In this document: piece by piece, positions 54,901-64,000 of the stretch
How the letters are laid out: every line of letters starts with the position of its first letter
Numbering within the stretch: position 1 is the stretch's first letter
Assembly (NCBI RefSeq): GCF_000003195.3
Contig: NC_012873.2
Location: 18,709,161-18,773,160 of the forward strand
Source: Sorghum bicolor
Taxonomy: Eukaryota > Streptophyta > Magnoliopsida > Poales > Poaceae
Reading direction: 5' to 3'
Length of the DNA stretch: 64,000 nt
Program-made: the position numbers and the translations under genes
Notes under the pieces: generated by a model
Databases searched by the model: none
The model's input: the letters and a program-made list of their open reading frames with translations, nothing else
Told to the model about the DNA's origin: nothing

Positions 54901-55862
54901 GTCGCGGCGGAGTACTCCAGCGAGCTCGGGGTAACTCCGGCGAGCTATTCACGGCGCTCGACGGACTCTCACCTCGGTAGAACTCTCGCATAAGCTTACC
55001 CAAACGATGGCGAAGGCGCTGGTGGCTTCGGTGTCGAGTTTTGGCCACCGGAGTGGCCGGCGGTGAGCAGTGGAGCTGCTCCGGCGATGGCGCTGCGGCG
55101 GAGTTCTACGGCTCGGTTGCGCTCGCGAGCGGAGGGAGGAAGGAGAAGGGCGCGGGCGACAGGATGGAGGGAATGGCCTGGGAGCCCGAGCCGGCGTCCC
55201 GACCAGGGGGGTTGGAGGCCGGCCGCGGCGCGCTCCTCGCCGGCGTACGGCCGCCACGTGGCCGACGCTGGCTGGGACGAGGCGCGTCCACGCGCGCGGG
55301 AGAGAGGGGGAGGGAGAAGCAGGCCGGGCCACTCGCTGGGCCGAAAGGGAGGCGGGGTTGGCCCAGCAGCGCCTGCCCCTTTTCTATTTTTTTTGAATTT
55401 CTTTTCTCAATTTCTTTTCTGAATTCATTTGGACTAATTTAAAGTCATTTTCACCTCTTGCCCCCAAAAGCAAAGTTGTCCCAAAACAAAAACCCTACAA
55501 CTTTGTTTTAATAAGTAAGACCAAATTCCAAACAGAATTTGAATTACAAATTAAAAATAGTTCTAGGTTTCCAAATAAATTCATTTTGGAGATTTTTGTA
55601 TAAATTCCATTTCTCAAATTCTATAGCTCCAAAAATTGCACAAAAATATTCTTAATTCTTCTTACACATAAATCACCCTAGTTTGAATATTTCACATTTT
55701 TAGAAGCAAGCATCATATTTTTAGCATAATTAAAACACATGAAATAAAGCACATAAAATCATGTTTTGAGATGAATGACATGCTCATGATGCTATGCTTG
55801 ATGAGAATGCTTATGCATGTTATGATAGGGCTAAATGCATGCTTAACACCTAGGGTGTTACA
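51943..55862 (-). repeat. Element A 5' LTR
   Basis: The copy is 3,920 bp. A CpG-dense block is at about 54540-55380. It differs from the 3' LTR by roughly 75 or more substitutions by eye. Confidence 0.93.
52392..52423 (-). promoter_or_regulatory. Element A LTR hairpin and splice-donor-like site
   Basis: CTGAGTAC/GTACTCAG (52392-52413, loop GAGAAG) is preceded on the coding strand by ACGGGTAAGTCTAG with GTAAGT at 52423-52418. Confidence 0.6.
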
Positions 55863-55867
55863 CGGGG

Positions 55868-58651
55868 GACGCTGGACCAAGGCCTACGCCTGCCCGTGAG
55901 GGGCCTGGAGCCTTGACGCGGGGCGGCTCGAGGCACCGTCAGGCGGGCCGTGCTCCCTGTGGGGTAAGTTTTCGTCGTCGTAATTCCTGTCCTTCGATGT
56001 CTCTGTATGTCCCCAGCTTTGCTTATGCCTATTCCTTTTTTACAGGTTAAAGCGGACACTCGAGCAAGCTCAGCCTTTGATGGCTAAAAGGCTCAAGGTG
56101 GGAGCGGCCCCCAAGGATTCAGGTTAGCAGTTTATTTCTAATTGCATGTTTGCTTCGTGTCGGTTGTTATGGTGACTGATTTTTGTCATTGAGCGCTTGC
56201 AGGCCCCTCCTGTCTTCGGCCGTCAACTGGCATCGAGGGCGCTCCACCTCGCCCATCTGTGGTGGAGTCCACCCCGCCGTCGCCAAGGCGGGCTGAAGCG
56301 CCCCGTCTCGAAGAGCAGGAGGGAGCCCCCGAGCCTCCTCGATCGGGGGTCGAGGCGAAACCTATCACTATTAGTGATGGATCTGGAGGCGACAGGTCTT
56401 CGATGGATGCCCATCCCATGGACGAGGAGGTCGAGGCCTCCGCCACCGCGAGGCGGACACCTTGGCCTATCGGGCTCCACTCCGTCGAGCAACAGAAGAA
56501 GAAGGAGGAGGAGGAGCGTGAGCAGGAGACACGGCAGCAACCACGGGAGGAGCAACGGCCGCCGCTGAAGGAAAGAGAGGAGGGGTAGGCACCAGTGGGT
56601 TCCCAGCTCAAGGGGTCGCTGGAGCAGGACCGCTAGCAGGAGCCGTAGGAACTCCAGGAGCAGCAGCAGCAGCAGGGGGGCCAGCCGTCGGAGGAGCCGC
56701 TCGAGCCTCCTCCTCGCAGTCCGCCCCAACCGGTACTACCGGCGCCGCAAGAGCTCGGGAACCAGGAGGAAGGTCTGCCAGTTTTTGGCCCTTCGTCACC
56801 GGCGTGGCTCCGTCCAGGGGCGCCCGCTGCAATCCCAGCAGAGTCGGGGCGGGCGGACGGCGTGGTGGCGCTCGCCTGCATGATGCGTACTCCCGCCAAC
56901 CCCGATTCTGAGATCCGGAGGACAATCTACGGTATGGACGGAATCGCTCCGGGGTTCCTCCGGGGGCGTCGACTGTGGGAGGAGCGCGTCCCCTTCGAGG
57001 AAGTCGAGGTCTGGACGTCGGGAGGCAGCAGCGGCAGCGAGACTGGAACGAGGAAGATGGTGGATGATGATGGGTGGTTCCCCTCTCTCGTCAACCTGTT
57101 CCTGCGCCACGGGGGGTCTCTCGAGACCATCGAGGAGCTCATCCGTGGCATCAAGGCGCGGGCCGACCAGGAGATGGAGAATTGGTGCCCCGACCGAATC
57201 CGCATCCAGGCTTCCACCGACCCTTCTGAGCCCAATATATTTCTGGACGATCGGAAGGAGGCCGAGAAGTGGGAGCACGTCGAGGAGCTTCGCCTATGGA
57301 TGAAGCACACGGTGGGGCTCTTGTCTAACATGGTTAACAGCAGGCTCGCACTAGCCTACTTTGTAAGTGTTTTCAATCCTTAATCCTTATAGAACAACAG
57401 GTTTGTGTCCTAACTGCTCGATCACCGGCTCGTAGGACCTGAAAGAAACTTCCCGCATCAAGTCGAGCTTTATCCATGCCACGAGAGGCGGCTGGGAGCA
57501 GCTCCCCATCCTCAAGGACCAACTCCTGGAGTCATAGGAAAAACTCCTCAAGGCCTACAAGGAGCTCTTGGTACTTGAGGAGGAGAAGAAGGAGAGGGAG
57601 GCTGCCCTGGTCGAGGCTCGAGAGACTTCAAGAAAGGCGGTGGAAGAGGCTGCGCTACTAATGGAGCGGGCTATGATGGTAGAGGAAGCCGCGTCCAAAG
57701 CCCGGGAGGAGGCCCTGACCTACAAGAGCACGCCTGCTGACCTAGATAAGGAGAAGGGCCTCCTCCAGACCGAACTCGCCTCCGCCCGAGCAACCTTTCA
57801 AAGGATGAAGGTGGAGTGCGTGAACGGCGAAGTCGCCAGGAGCGCTGCTGAGGAGGCCAAGAAGAAGGCCCTCGAAGATCTCGAGGAGGAGCGAGCTCGA
57901 TCTCGCAGCTTTTCTGAGGACGTCGATCGTTTGAAGAGGGCGCTGCTAGAAAAAGATGGGGCCGTCGCGCAAGCCGGCAAGGTGATCGAAGATCTTCGTG
58001 TCGCTAACACCGAGCTGACGCGCTCCAACAGGGAGGTCGAGAGGTCCAACACCAACTTGGTTGGCGAGAACACGGCTCTGGAGGAGAGCATCCATGGTAT
58101 GTTTTCTACTATCGAGTTTCTTTTCTGAGGTGTGCTTGGTGTTACCTAATTCCCTCATGTTGGTCCTCGTAGGGCTCACAGATGAGCTGCTGGCCGCCCA
58201 TGTCGAGGACCGTTCCGTCAAGACTCAGCTCGAGGGGGAGGTCGCCTTTAATGGTCGACTACAAACCGCGATAAGCGACCTCTCGGCCTCCTGGGAGCTC
58301 AAGCCTGTTGACGAGTCGAGGGAGGAGGCTCGAGGTGACGCGCTCGTCGACCAGCTATGCTACCTTGGTGCTACGCTGAGGGACCGGGTGCGGGACGCCC
58401 TCCATATTGGGGTAAAGCGGGCAATGGCAGTTGTCTGCCCGGGCTTTTCCTATGATATGGAGGAGCTGTCTCATGGTTTTCTCACCGACATCTCCAAGAT
58501 TGATGCAGAGAACGAGGAGAGGCTCCACGCCTTGATCGACGACGTAGAGGTCCCTGGGGAGAGGTTGGCCAAGCTATTCGAGCCCGAGGTACTTCCCCCT
58601 GAGACTAGCTCAGGCGCGGGCGACGGTGGTGAGGGCCATCAAGCGGACTAA
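55868..58651 (+). pseudogene. O antisense gene, downstream exons (coiled-coil protein)
   Basis: Inferred exons: 55868-55963, 56046-56122, 56203-57362, 57436-58096 and 58173-58651. Introns are short and GT-AG (donors GTAAGT, GTTAGC, GTAAGT, GTATGT). Phases agree from 56046 to the stop. The first Met after the doubtful join is at 56080. The 56203 exon starts Pro/Glu-rich and then has a folded part (RTPANPDSEIRRTIYGMDGI, GWFPSLVNLFLRHGGS). The 57436 exon is a long coiled coil rich in Glu, Ala and Lys. The last exon has FSYDMEELSHGFLTDISKID. Four TAG stops (56586 and three more, up to about 57535) all fit CAG changed by C to T. It looks like the Tat antisense gene seen in E; I cannot name the protein. 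Confidence 0.68.
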
Positions 58652-59181
58652 GGCCTGCGAGCCTGCTCTGGGTGTCTGAGCCCTTGTATAGTACTCTGTT
58701 AATTTGTCTTTAAGTAATACAATGTTTTTAAGTGGTTGTGAGATTTCTGTGAATGTTTATCTATGCTTCGGCTCGAGGCTCTTCTCCCTTTGTTCCTATG
58801 TTTGTATTCCTCGCTTGGTCTTTCATTCAAGGCGACCTCGATGGCCTTAATGGTGAGGAAGCGAGTAGAGTTTCCGTAGCCCGGGGGCATAGGAGTTCTC
58901 AAGCTTATTGTCTCTCGGCCCCTAAGGGGCTCGACGTGCCTCTACTACTCGACCGTATGAAGTCTACAGATAGGAACGAAAGGAATATTTGGTTTTTTCG
59001 ACACTGGGGGGGCACCCCCTGCTAGCCCCCGAGGGGGTACCGACTATGATGGGTCATAGTTGGTACTCCCTTCTAATGTCGTGAAGAAATAAATTGCTCG
59101 AGGGAAAGATCTCATTCATTCATGCACTCATTCATAAGGACTTGGTACAGAATGTACATGGAATCATAAAGCTCTGAAATT
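58652..59181. other. O region between the convergent antisense gene and pol
   Basis: No gene is seen. It is the tail-to-tail spacer; in E the equivalent gap is 153 bp. Confidence 0.65.
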
Positions 59182-60421
59182 CTAGGGGTAGAATCGACAT
59201 AGCTGTTCGATGTTCCATGCGTTGGTGAAGATTGCCCCTTTTTCGTCCGCGAGCTTGTATGTTCCTGGCTTCAGGACCTCGGCCACCACGTATGGGCCCT
59301 CCCAAGGTGGAGTCAGCTCGTGGCATCCTTGATTGCTTTGCCACCGCCGTAGGATGAGGTCGCCCACGTTCAGATCTCTCTTGCGTACGTGCTTGTCGTG
59401 GTAGCGTCGAAGTTTCTGCTAGTATCTCGCGGAGTTGAGGAGGGCCATGTCTCGAGCTTCCTCGAGTTGGTCGACCGCATTTTCTTGAGTCTCCTTATTT
59501 GATTGGTCGTTGTACGCTTTGAGTCGAGGGGATCCATACTCGAGGTCTGTCGGGAGCACGACCTCAGAGCCATAGACCATGAAGAACGGGGTGTATTTGG
59601 TAGCCCTGCTTGGCGTCGTTCTTAAGCTCCATAGGACCGAGGAAAGCTCCTCGACCCATTTTTTGCCGAACTTCTTCAAGCGATTGTAGATCCATGGTTT
59701 TAGCCCCTGCAAAATTAGGTCGTTGGCATGCTGGACCTGGCCATTAGTTTGAGGGTGGGCCACCGCGGACCAGTTCACACGGATGTGATGCTGATCGCAG
59801 AAGTCCAAGAACTTTTTGCTAGTGAACTGAGTGCCGTTGTCGGTGATGATGATGTTGGGAATCCCAAACCGGTGGATGATGTCGGTGAAGAAAAGGACGG
59901 CCTGCTCGGAGCGGATGTTGGTGATGGGTCGAGCCTCGATCCATTTGGAAAATTTGTCGATGGCCACCAACAAGTGGGTATACCCCCCCTTTTGCCTTTT
60001 GTAGAGGCCCTACTAAGTCGAGCCCCCACACCGCAAATGGCCATGTGATGGGGATCATCTAGAGAGCGTGGGCAGGCAGGTGCGTCTGCTTGGCGTAGAA
60101 TAGGCACCCGTGGCATGAGCGCACGAGCTCGATGGCATCAGCTACGGCCGTTGGCCAGTAGAAGCCTTGTCGAAAAGTGTTCCCTACGAGGGTCCGCGGA
60201 GTGGCGTGGTGGCCACAAGCCCCCGAGTGTAGATCCTCGAGGAGTTTTCGGCCTTCTTCTATGGTGATACAACGCTGTAGGACTCCCGTTGGGCTTCGTC
60301 GATATAGCTCATTGCTCTCGCCATGGATTACATATGACTTAGCTCGTCGAGCGGTACGGCGGGCCTCGGATCGGTCATCTGGTAGCTCAAAGCGGATTAG
60401 GCAGTCGAGGTATGGCGTGCG
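59182..60421 (-). pseudogene. O integrase
   Basis: The zinc domain is in the 60300-60100 region (HSGACGHHAT, then C-H-G-C). The core, after a frameshift at a C homopolymer near 59986, has D (IDKFSKWIEARP) and D (ITDNGTQF). The third catalytic residue is changed: TNGQVQHAND has Gln where Glu is expected (codon CAG at 59733-59731). The C-terminal part is GDLILRRWQSN, PPWEGPYVVAEVLKPGTYKL and AWNIEQLCRFYP. Further stops lie at about 59418 and 60061. Confidence 0.85.
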
Positions 60422-61164
60422 CTAATCGAACGGTCGACCGGGCCGCTGTTCCACCTCCATTACCTCAGCTACTATTAGTAGCGCTTCGATGGTGTCGGTC
60501 TGCTGGGCAGGAGCGGCTTCGATACCATCCCCCGAGCCCAAGTCGACGGATGGCTCGTGAAGATCTCTCGAGAACGCGTCAGGTGGCACCGTGCCTCGAG
60601 TCGACGCGATCTTGGCGAGTTCGTCGGCTGCCTCGTTGTAGCGCCAGGCGACGTGGATGAGCACGAGGCTGTGGAACTTGTCCTCGAGTCGACGGACTTC
60701 CTTGCAGTATGCCTCCATTTTTAGATTGTGGCAGCTCGAGGATTTCATCACTTGGTCGATGACGAGCTGGGAGTCGCCTCGAACGTCGAGGCGTCGGACT
60801 CCTAGCTCGATGGCGATCTTTAGACCGTTGACAAGGGCCTCGTACTCCGCGACATTGTTAGATGCGGCAAAATGAATCCTGATGACGTACCTCATATGGA
60901 CGCTAGAGGCGAGATGAATAGCAGGCCCACCCCAGCTCCCATTTTCATGAGAGACCCATCGAAATACATCGTCCACAGCTCCGCCTGGACCTGAGCCGGG
61001 GGGAGTTGGGAGTCCGTCCACTCCGCGACGAAATCCACCAGGGCTTGTGACTTGATAGCTTTTCGGGGCGCATAGGTGAGGGTCTCGCTCATGAGCTCGA
61101 CCGACCACTTGGCGATTCTTCTCGTGGCCTCCCGGCTTTGAATGATCTCGCCCAAGGGGAAAGA
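60422..61164 (-). pseudogene. O archaeal-type RNase H
   Basis: The second RNase H of the Tat lineage. Landmarks are WTMYFDGSLMKMGAGVG, NNVAEYEALVNGLKIA, VRGDSQLVIDQV and YNEAADELAKIAS. A frameshift near 60900 separates the first strand from the rest. Upstream is ATRRIAKWSVELM, the end of the native RNase H. Confidence 0.85.
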
Positions 61165-61374
61165 CTAGACCACCGTGATAGGGTGGCCGAGGAAGTAGTG
61201 CTGCAGCTTGCGTCGGGCGAGGATTACGGCGTAGATTAGCTTCTGGATTTGTGGGTAACGTGCCTTGGTCTCTGAAAGCACCTCGCTGATGACATAGACC
61301 GGCCTCTGGACTGGCAGTGCATGCCCTTCCTCTTGCCTCTCGACCACTACTGCCGCACTGACGAGCTGGGTCAT
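61165..61374 (-). pseudogene. O native RNase H fragment
   Basis: PVYVISEVLSETKARYPQIQKLIYAVILARRKLQHYFLGHPITVV is the Ty3-type RNase H middle (quoted in blocks: PVYVISEVLS, KARYPQIQKL, ARRKLQHYFL). It is one base out of frame with the RT, and a stop at 61167-61165 follows. Confidence 0.8.
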
Positions 61375-62408
61375 TGAGGCGACGTATAGAGTAGAGGTTC
61401 TGCGGGTTGGGGCGGGACTCGGACTGGTGTAGAGGTTAGCATTTTCTTCAAGTTATCGAGGGCTTCCTCGGCCTGTGGGGTCCAAGAGAAATGCTCGACT
61501 TTCTTCAGAAGTCGATATAGCAGCAATGCCTTTTCTCCCAACCTCGAGATAAAATGGCTCCGCGCCGCTAAGCATCCCGTGACTCTCTGCACGCCCTTGA
61601 CGTCTCGGATTGGCCCCATTCTCGTGATAGCCGAGACTTTCTCGGGGTTGGCCTCGATGCCGCGCTGGGAAACAATGTAACCCAGGAGCATGCCTCGAGG
61701 TACACCGAAAACGCACTTCTCGGGGTTGAGCTTGATCTGGTTGGCACGTAAGCAGCTGAAAGCGATCTCGAGGTCCTGGATTAGGTCTCCCCGCCATTTT
61801 GACTTGACGACGATGTCGTTTACATAGGCCTCGACCGTCGACCCTATGTGTTTGCCAAAGACGTGGAGAATGCAGCGCTGATATGTAGCTCCCGCGTTTC
61901 AAAGTCCGAATGGCATGGTTACATAGCAATACATCCCAAAAGGTGTGATGAAAGACGTCACGAGCTGGTCGGACTCTTTCATTTTTATTTGATGGTAGCC
62001 AGAATATGCATCAAGGAAAGAAAGTGTTTCACATCCCACAGTAGAATCAACAATTTGATCAATACGAGGTAATGGAAAAGGAACTTTCGGACATGCTTTA
62101 TTTAAACTTGTATAATCGACACACATCCTCATTTTCCCATTCTTTTTCTTAACTAGTACAGGATTTGCTAACCAGTCGGGATGATGAACCTCCTTGATGA
62201 ATCCGGCCATCAAAAGCTTTTGGATCTCCTCGCCAATGATCTTGCGCTTCTCTTCGTCGAAGCGGCGCAACCGTTGCTTCACTGGCTTGGAACCGGCTCG
62301 AATCTCTAAGGAGTGCTCGGCGACTTCTCTCGGTATGCCTGCCATGTCCGAGGGACTCCATGCAAACATGTCGGCGTTCACACAGAGAAAGTCGACGAGC
62401 ACAGCTTC
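61371..62408 (-). pseudogene. O reverse transcriptase
   Basis: The linker has MFAWSPSDMAGI. RT blocks are MRMCVDYTSLNKACPK, LSFLDAYSGYHQIKM and YVTMPFGL followed by a TGA at 61901-61899. The catalytic box reads Y-V-N-D: the first Asp is Asn (codon AAC at 61820-61818). The thumb has LLGYIVSQRGIEANPEKV and RVTGCLAARSHFISRLGEKA. A 1-base frameshift near 61380 ends it. The same Asp-to-Asn change occurs in D. Confidence 0.86.
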
Positions 62409-63566
62409 CTATTTGGGATCGAGGTCGGCGCTGATTGTCAGCACCTTGCCGTCGGAGTTGTTGGGGTCGAGCGGGATCTTCTTGGTTCCTTCCGCCGGCT
62501 CGAAGCTGCCCGCGTGGCGCTTGGGCTCTGGAGTTTCAGCAGCCAGGGCCTCGAGCTTCGAGACGAGCTCAGTGGAACTCTCGACAGCCTCCCCATACTC
62601 GACGCATTTGACGTCGCACTCGTACGCGTGCTCGAAGGAGGAGCTGACGGTGATGATGCCCTTGGGACCGGGCATCTTCAGCTTCAAGTACGTGTAGTTC
62701 GGAATTGCCATGAATTTGCCATAGCCTGGGCGTCCGATGATGGCATGGTACGTGCCTCGGAACCCCACCACCTCAAAGGTGAGGGTCTCCTTTCTGAAGT
62801 TGGCCACTGTGCCAAAGCAGATTGGTAGGTCGATTCGACCTACCGGCAACGCCTTCTTCCCAGGAACGACACCATGGAAGCCTCCTGCGCTTGGTTGGAG
62901 CTGCGATCTGTTGATGCCGAGGAGGTCAAGGGTCTCGAGGTAAATGATGTTCAGGCTGCTGCCGCCATCCATCAGCACCTTTGAGAGTCTGGTGTTGACA
63001 ATGATGGGGTCGATGACAAGCGGGTAGACGCCAGGGGCGACGACCTTGTCGGGGTGGTCTTCTCGATCGAAGGTGATGGGGGTGCTCAACCAGTTGAGGT
63101 ACTGGGGCACCGCCATTCTCGCCGCGAAGACCTCACGACGTTCCCTCTTGCGCTGCCTTGCGGTCAACTGCGTCGAGGGTCCACCGTAGATCATGTAGCA
63201 ATCGTGGACGGCTGAGAAACCGTCGACGTCTTTGTCGTCCCCCTTGTCGCCGTTCTTCTCTTTCTTTGGGTCGTCGCGCGCGTCCTTCTTGAGCCCCAGA
63301 CTGTCGAAATTCTTTTTCAGCATACGACAGTCCTCGAGCTTATGGATCGCCCCCCTGTGGTAGGGGCATGGCTCCTTCAGCATCTTGTCGAAGATACCCC
63401 CCTCTAGAGAGCCTCGGGGTTTTTTTACGTTCCATGGCGGCGACGAGATCGTCGTCGAGGTCTTCCCGCTGGAACGGTCATGTTTTCTTCTTCTTCTTGT
63501 TCCTTTTGGGCCCTCGACTGGGACCCTCATCCTCATCGGTAAGCTGCTTGCCCCTCTTTCCTTCAC
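62409..63566 (-). pseudogene. O nucleocapsid and protease
   Basis: CPYHRGAIHKLEDC (C-X2-H-X4-H-X4-C) is the same variant zinc knuckle as in E. The protease active site is VLMDGGSSLNIIY, with AIIGRPGY near its end. A TAG at 62411-62409 separates it from the RT in the same frame. The upstream end is out of frame with gag; a run of seven T (63420-63426) is the likely indel. Confidence 0.84.
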
Positions 63567-64000
63567 AACTGAAGAAGGCGCCCACCACTTCTTCCCCAGC
63601 AGCGTAGTTTGCTACTATGTCCATTAGCTCGTCGACAGTCTGAGGACGGTTCCGGCCCAATTCCTGCACCAAGTCTTGACTGGTGGTACCAGAGACAAAG
63701 GCCAGGACGACGTCGTGGTCGGGGATGTGTGGCAGCTCGGTGCGTTGCTTCGAGAAGCGTCGGGCATACTCTCGAAGAGTTTCTCCTGACTTCTGCTTGC
63801 ACTTGCTGAGGTCCCACGAGTTTCCAGGTCGTATGTAGGTCCCTTTGAAATTACCCTCGAATACTCTAACCAAATCGACCCAGTCGTGGATCTGGTTAGC
63901 CGGGAGCTCCTCGAGCCATCTGCGGGCGGTGTCAGAGAGGAAGAGCGGCAGCTGTCCGATGAGGGCTCGATCGTCCCCTCGATCGCCTCCTAGCTGACAG
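63478..64000 (-). pseudogene. O gag, truncated by the window end
   Basis: The capsid-type domain is read from the window end: DTARRWLEELP, then VFEGNFKGTYIRPGN, ETLREYARRFSKQRTELP and DELMDIVANYAAGEE. A Lys-rich tail (KRNKKKKKT) ends in a TGA at about 63480. The N-terminus of gag, the leader and the 5' LTR lie beyond 64000. Confidence 0.82.

Larger units (their letters stand above)
291..55862 (-). mobile_element. Element A: Tekay/Del-type chromovirus retrotransposon with nested B-E
   Basis: Two near-identical 3.9-kb LTRs (291-4213 and 51943-55862) start TGTAACA, end TGTTACA and are flanked by CGGGG. The coding strand is minus: PBS next to the right LTR, then ORF0, gag, protease, RT, RNase H, integrase, a chromodomain-like tail and the polypurine tract next to the left LTR. 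Without B and its nested insertions, A is about 14.5 kb. The long LTRs, tRNA-iMet-like PBS, CX2CX4HX4C zinc knuckle and chromodomain-like end place it in the Tekay (Del) lineage. All genes carry premature stops, so this copy is non-functional. Confidence 0.93.
55863..64000 (-). mobile_element. Right part of the outermost Tat element (O)
   Basis: CGGGG at 55863-55867 is the second target-site copy of A. From right to left O carries gag (cut by the window end), protease, RT, RNase H, a second archaeal-type RNase H and integrase on the minus strand. A spliced antisense gene on the plus strand is convergent with pol. All genes have stops or frameshifts. O is the oldest insertion by nesting. Confidence 0.88.

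Noticed and set aside
1..64000. tRNA, rRNA, CRISPR, bacterial operon or virus-derived gene
   Set aside because: No cloverleaf, rRNA motif, spaced repeats or Shine-Dalgarno pattern; all coding signals are plant Ty3/gypsy.

Overview
The window is a stack of nested LTR retrotransposons from a plant nuclear genome, almost certainly a grass (panicoid-like is my inference, from the GC-rich and AT-rich mosaic LTRs and the Tekay/Athila/Tat mix). I see no ordinary host gene, rRNA, tRNA or CRISPR array. Every kilobase can be assigned to one of six Ty3/gypsy insertions. Five of the six boundaries are fixed by matching LTR ends and perfect 5-bp target-site duplications (TSDs).

Layout, outermost to innermost. 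(O) A Tat-lineage element on the minus strand forms both window edges (1-290 and 55863-64000); its LTRs lie outside. (A) A Tekay/Del-type chromovirus, minus strand, 291-55862 (TSD CGGGG), sits in an exon of the antisense gene of O. (B) An Athila-like element, plus strand, 8482-49534 (TSD GTTGT), sits in the gag of A. (C) A solo LTR, 10712-14514 (TSD TTATC), sits in the gag-pol frame of B. (D) A second Tekay-type element, minus strand, 20095-48024 (TSD AGTGA), sits in the 3' non-coding part of B. (E) A Tat-lineage element, plus strand, 20178-32563 (TSD CATAT), sits in the 3' LTR of D. LTR divergence counted by eye falls broadly with nesting: A about 2%, B about 1.7%, D about 0.8%, E about 1%.

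Each element carries gag, protease, reverse transcriptase, RNase H and integrase, all broken by premature stops. Many stops look like single C-to-T changes. D and O have also lost the first Asp of the RT YxDD box, and O the catalytic Glu of integrase. The Tekay elements end pol with a chromodomain-like segment; the Tat elements carry a second, archaeal-type RNase H.

The accessory content is the interesting part. A and D share an extra gene (ORF0) between the 5' LTR and gag, behind a leader with conserved splice-like signals and an LTR hairpin that shows a compensatory change in C. B carries a 209-codon gene with its own TATA box and poly(A) signals. E and O each carry a multi-exon antisense gene convergent with pol; that of E has its own TATA box and a plant-mobile-domain-like protein. 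E and O are also each saturated with an element-specific short word (GCCGAT/ATCGGC in E, TCGA in O).
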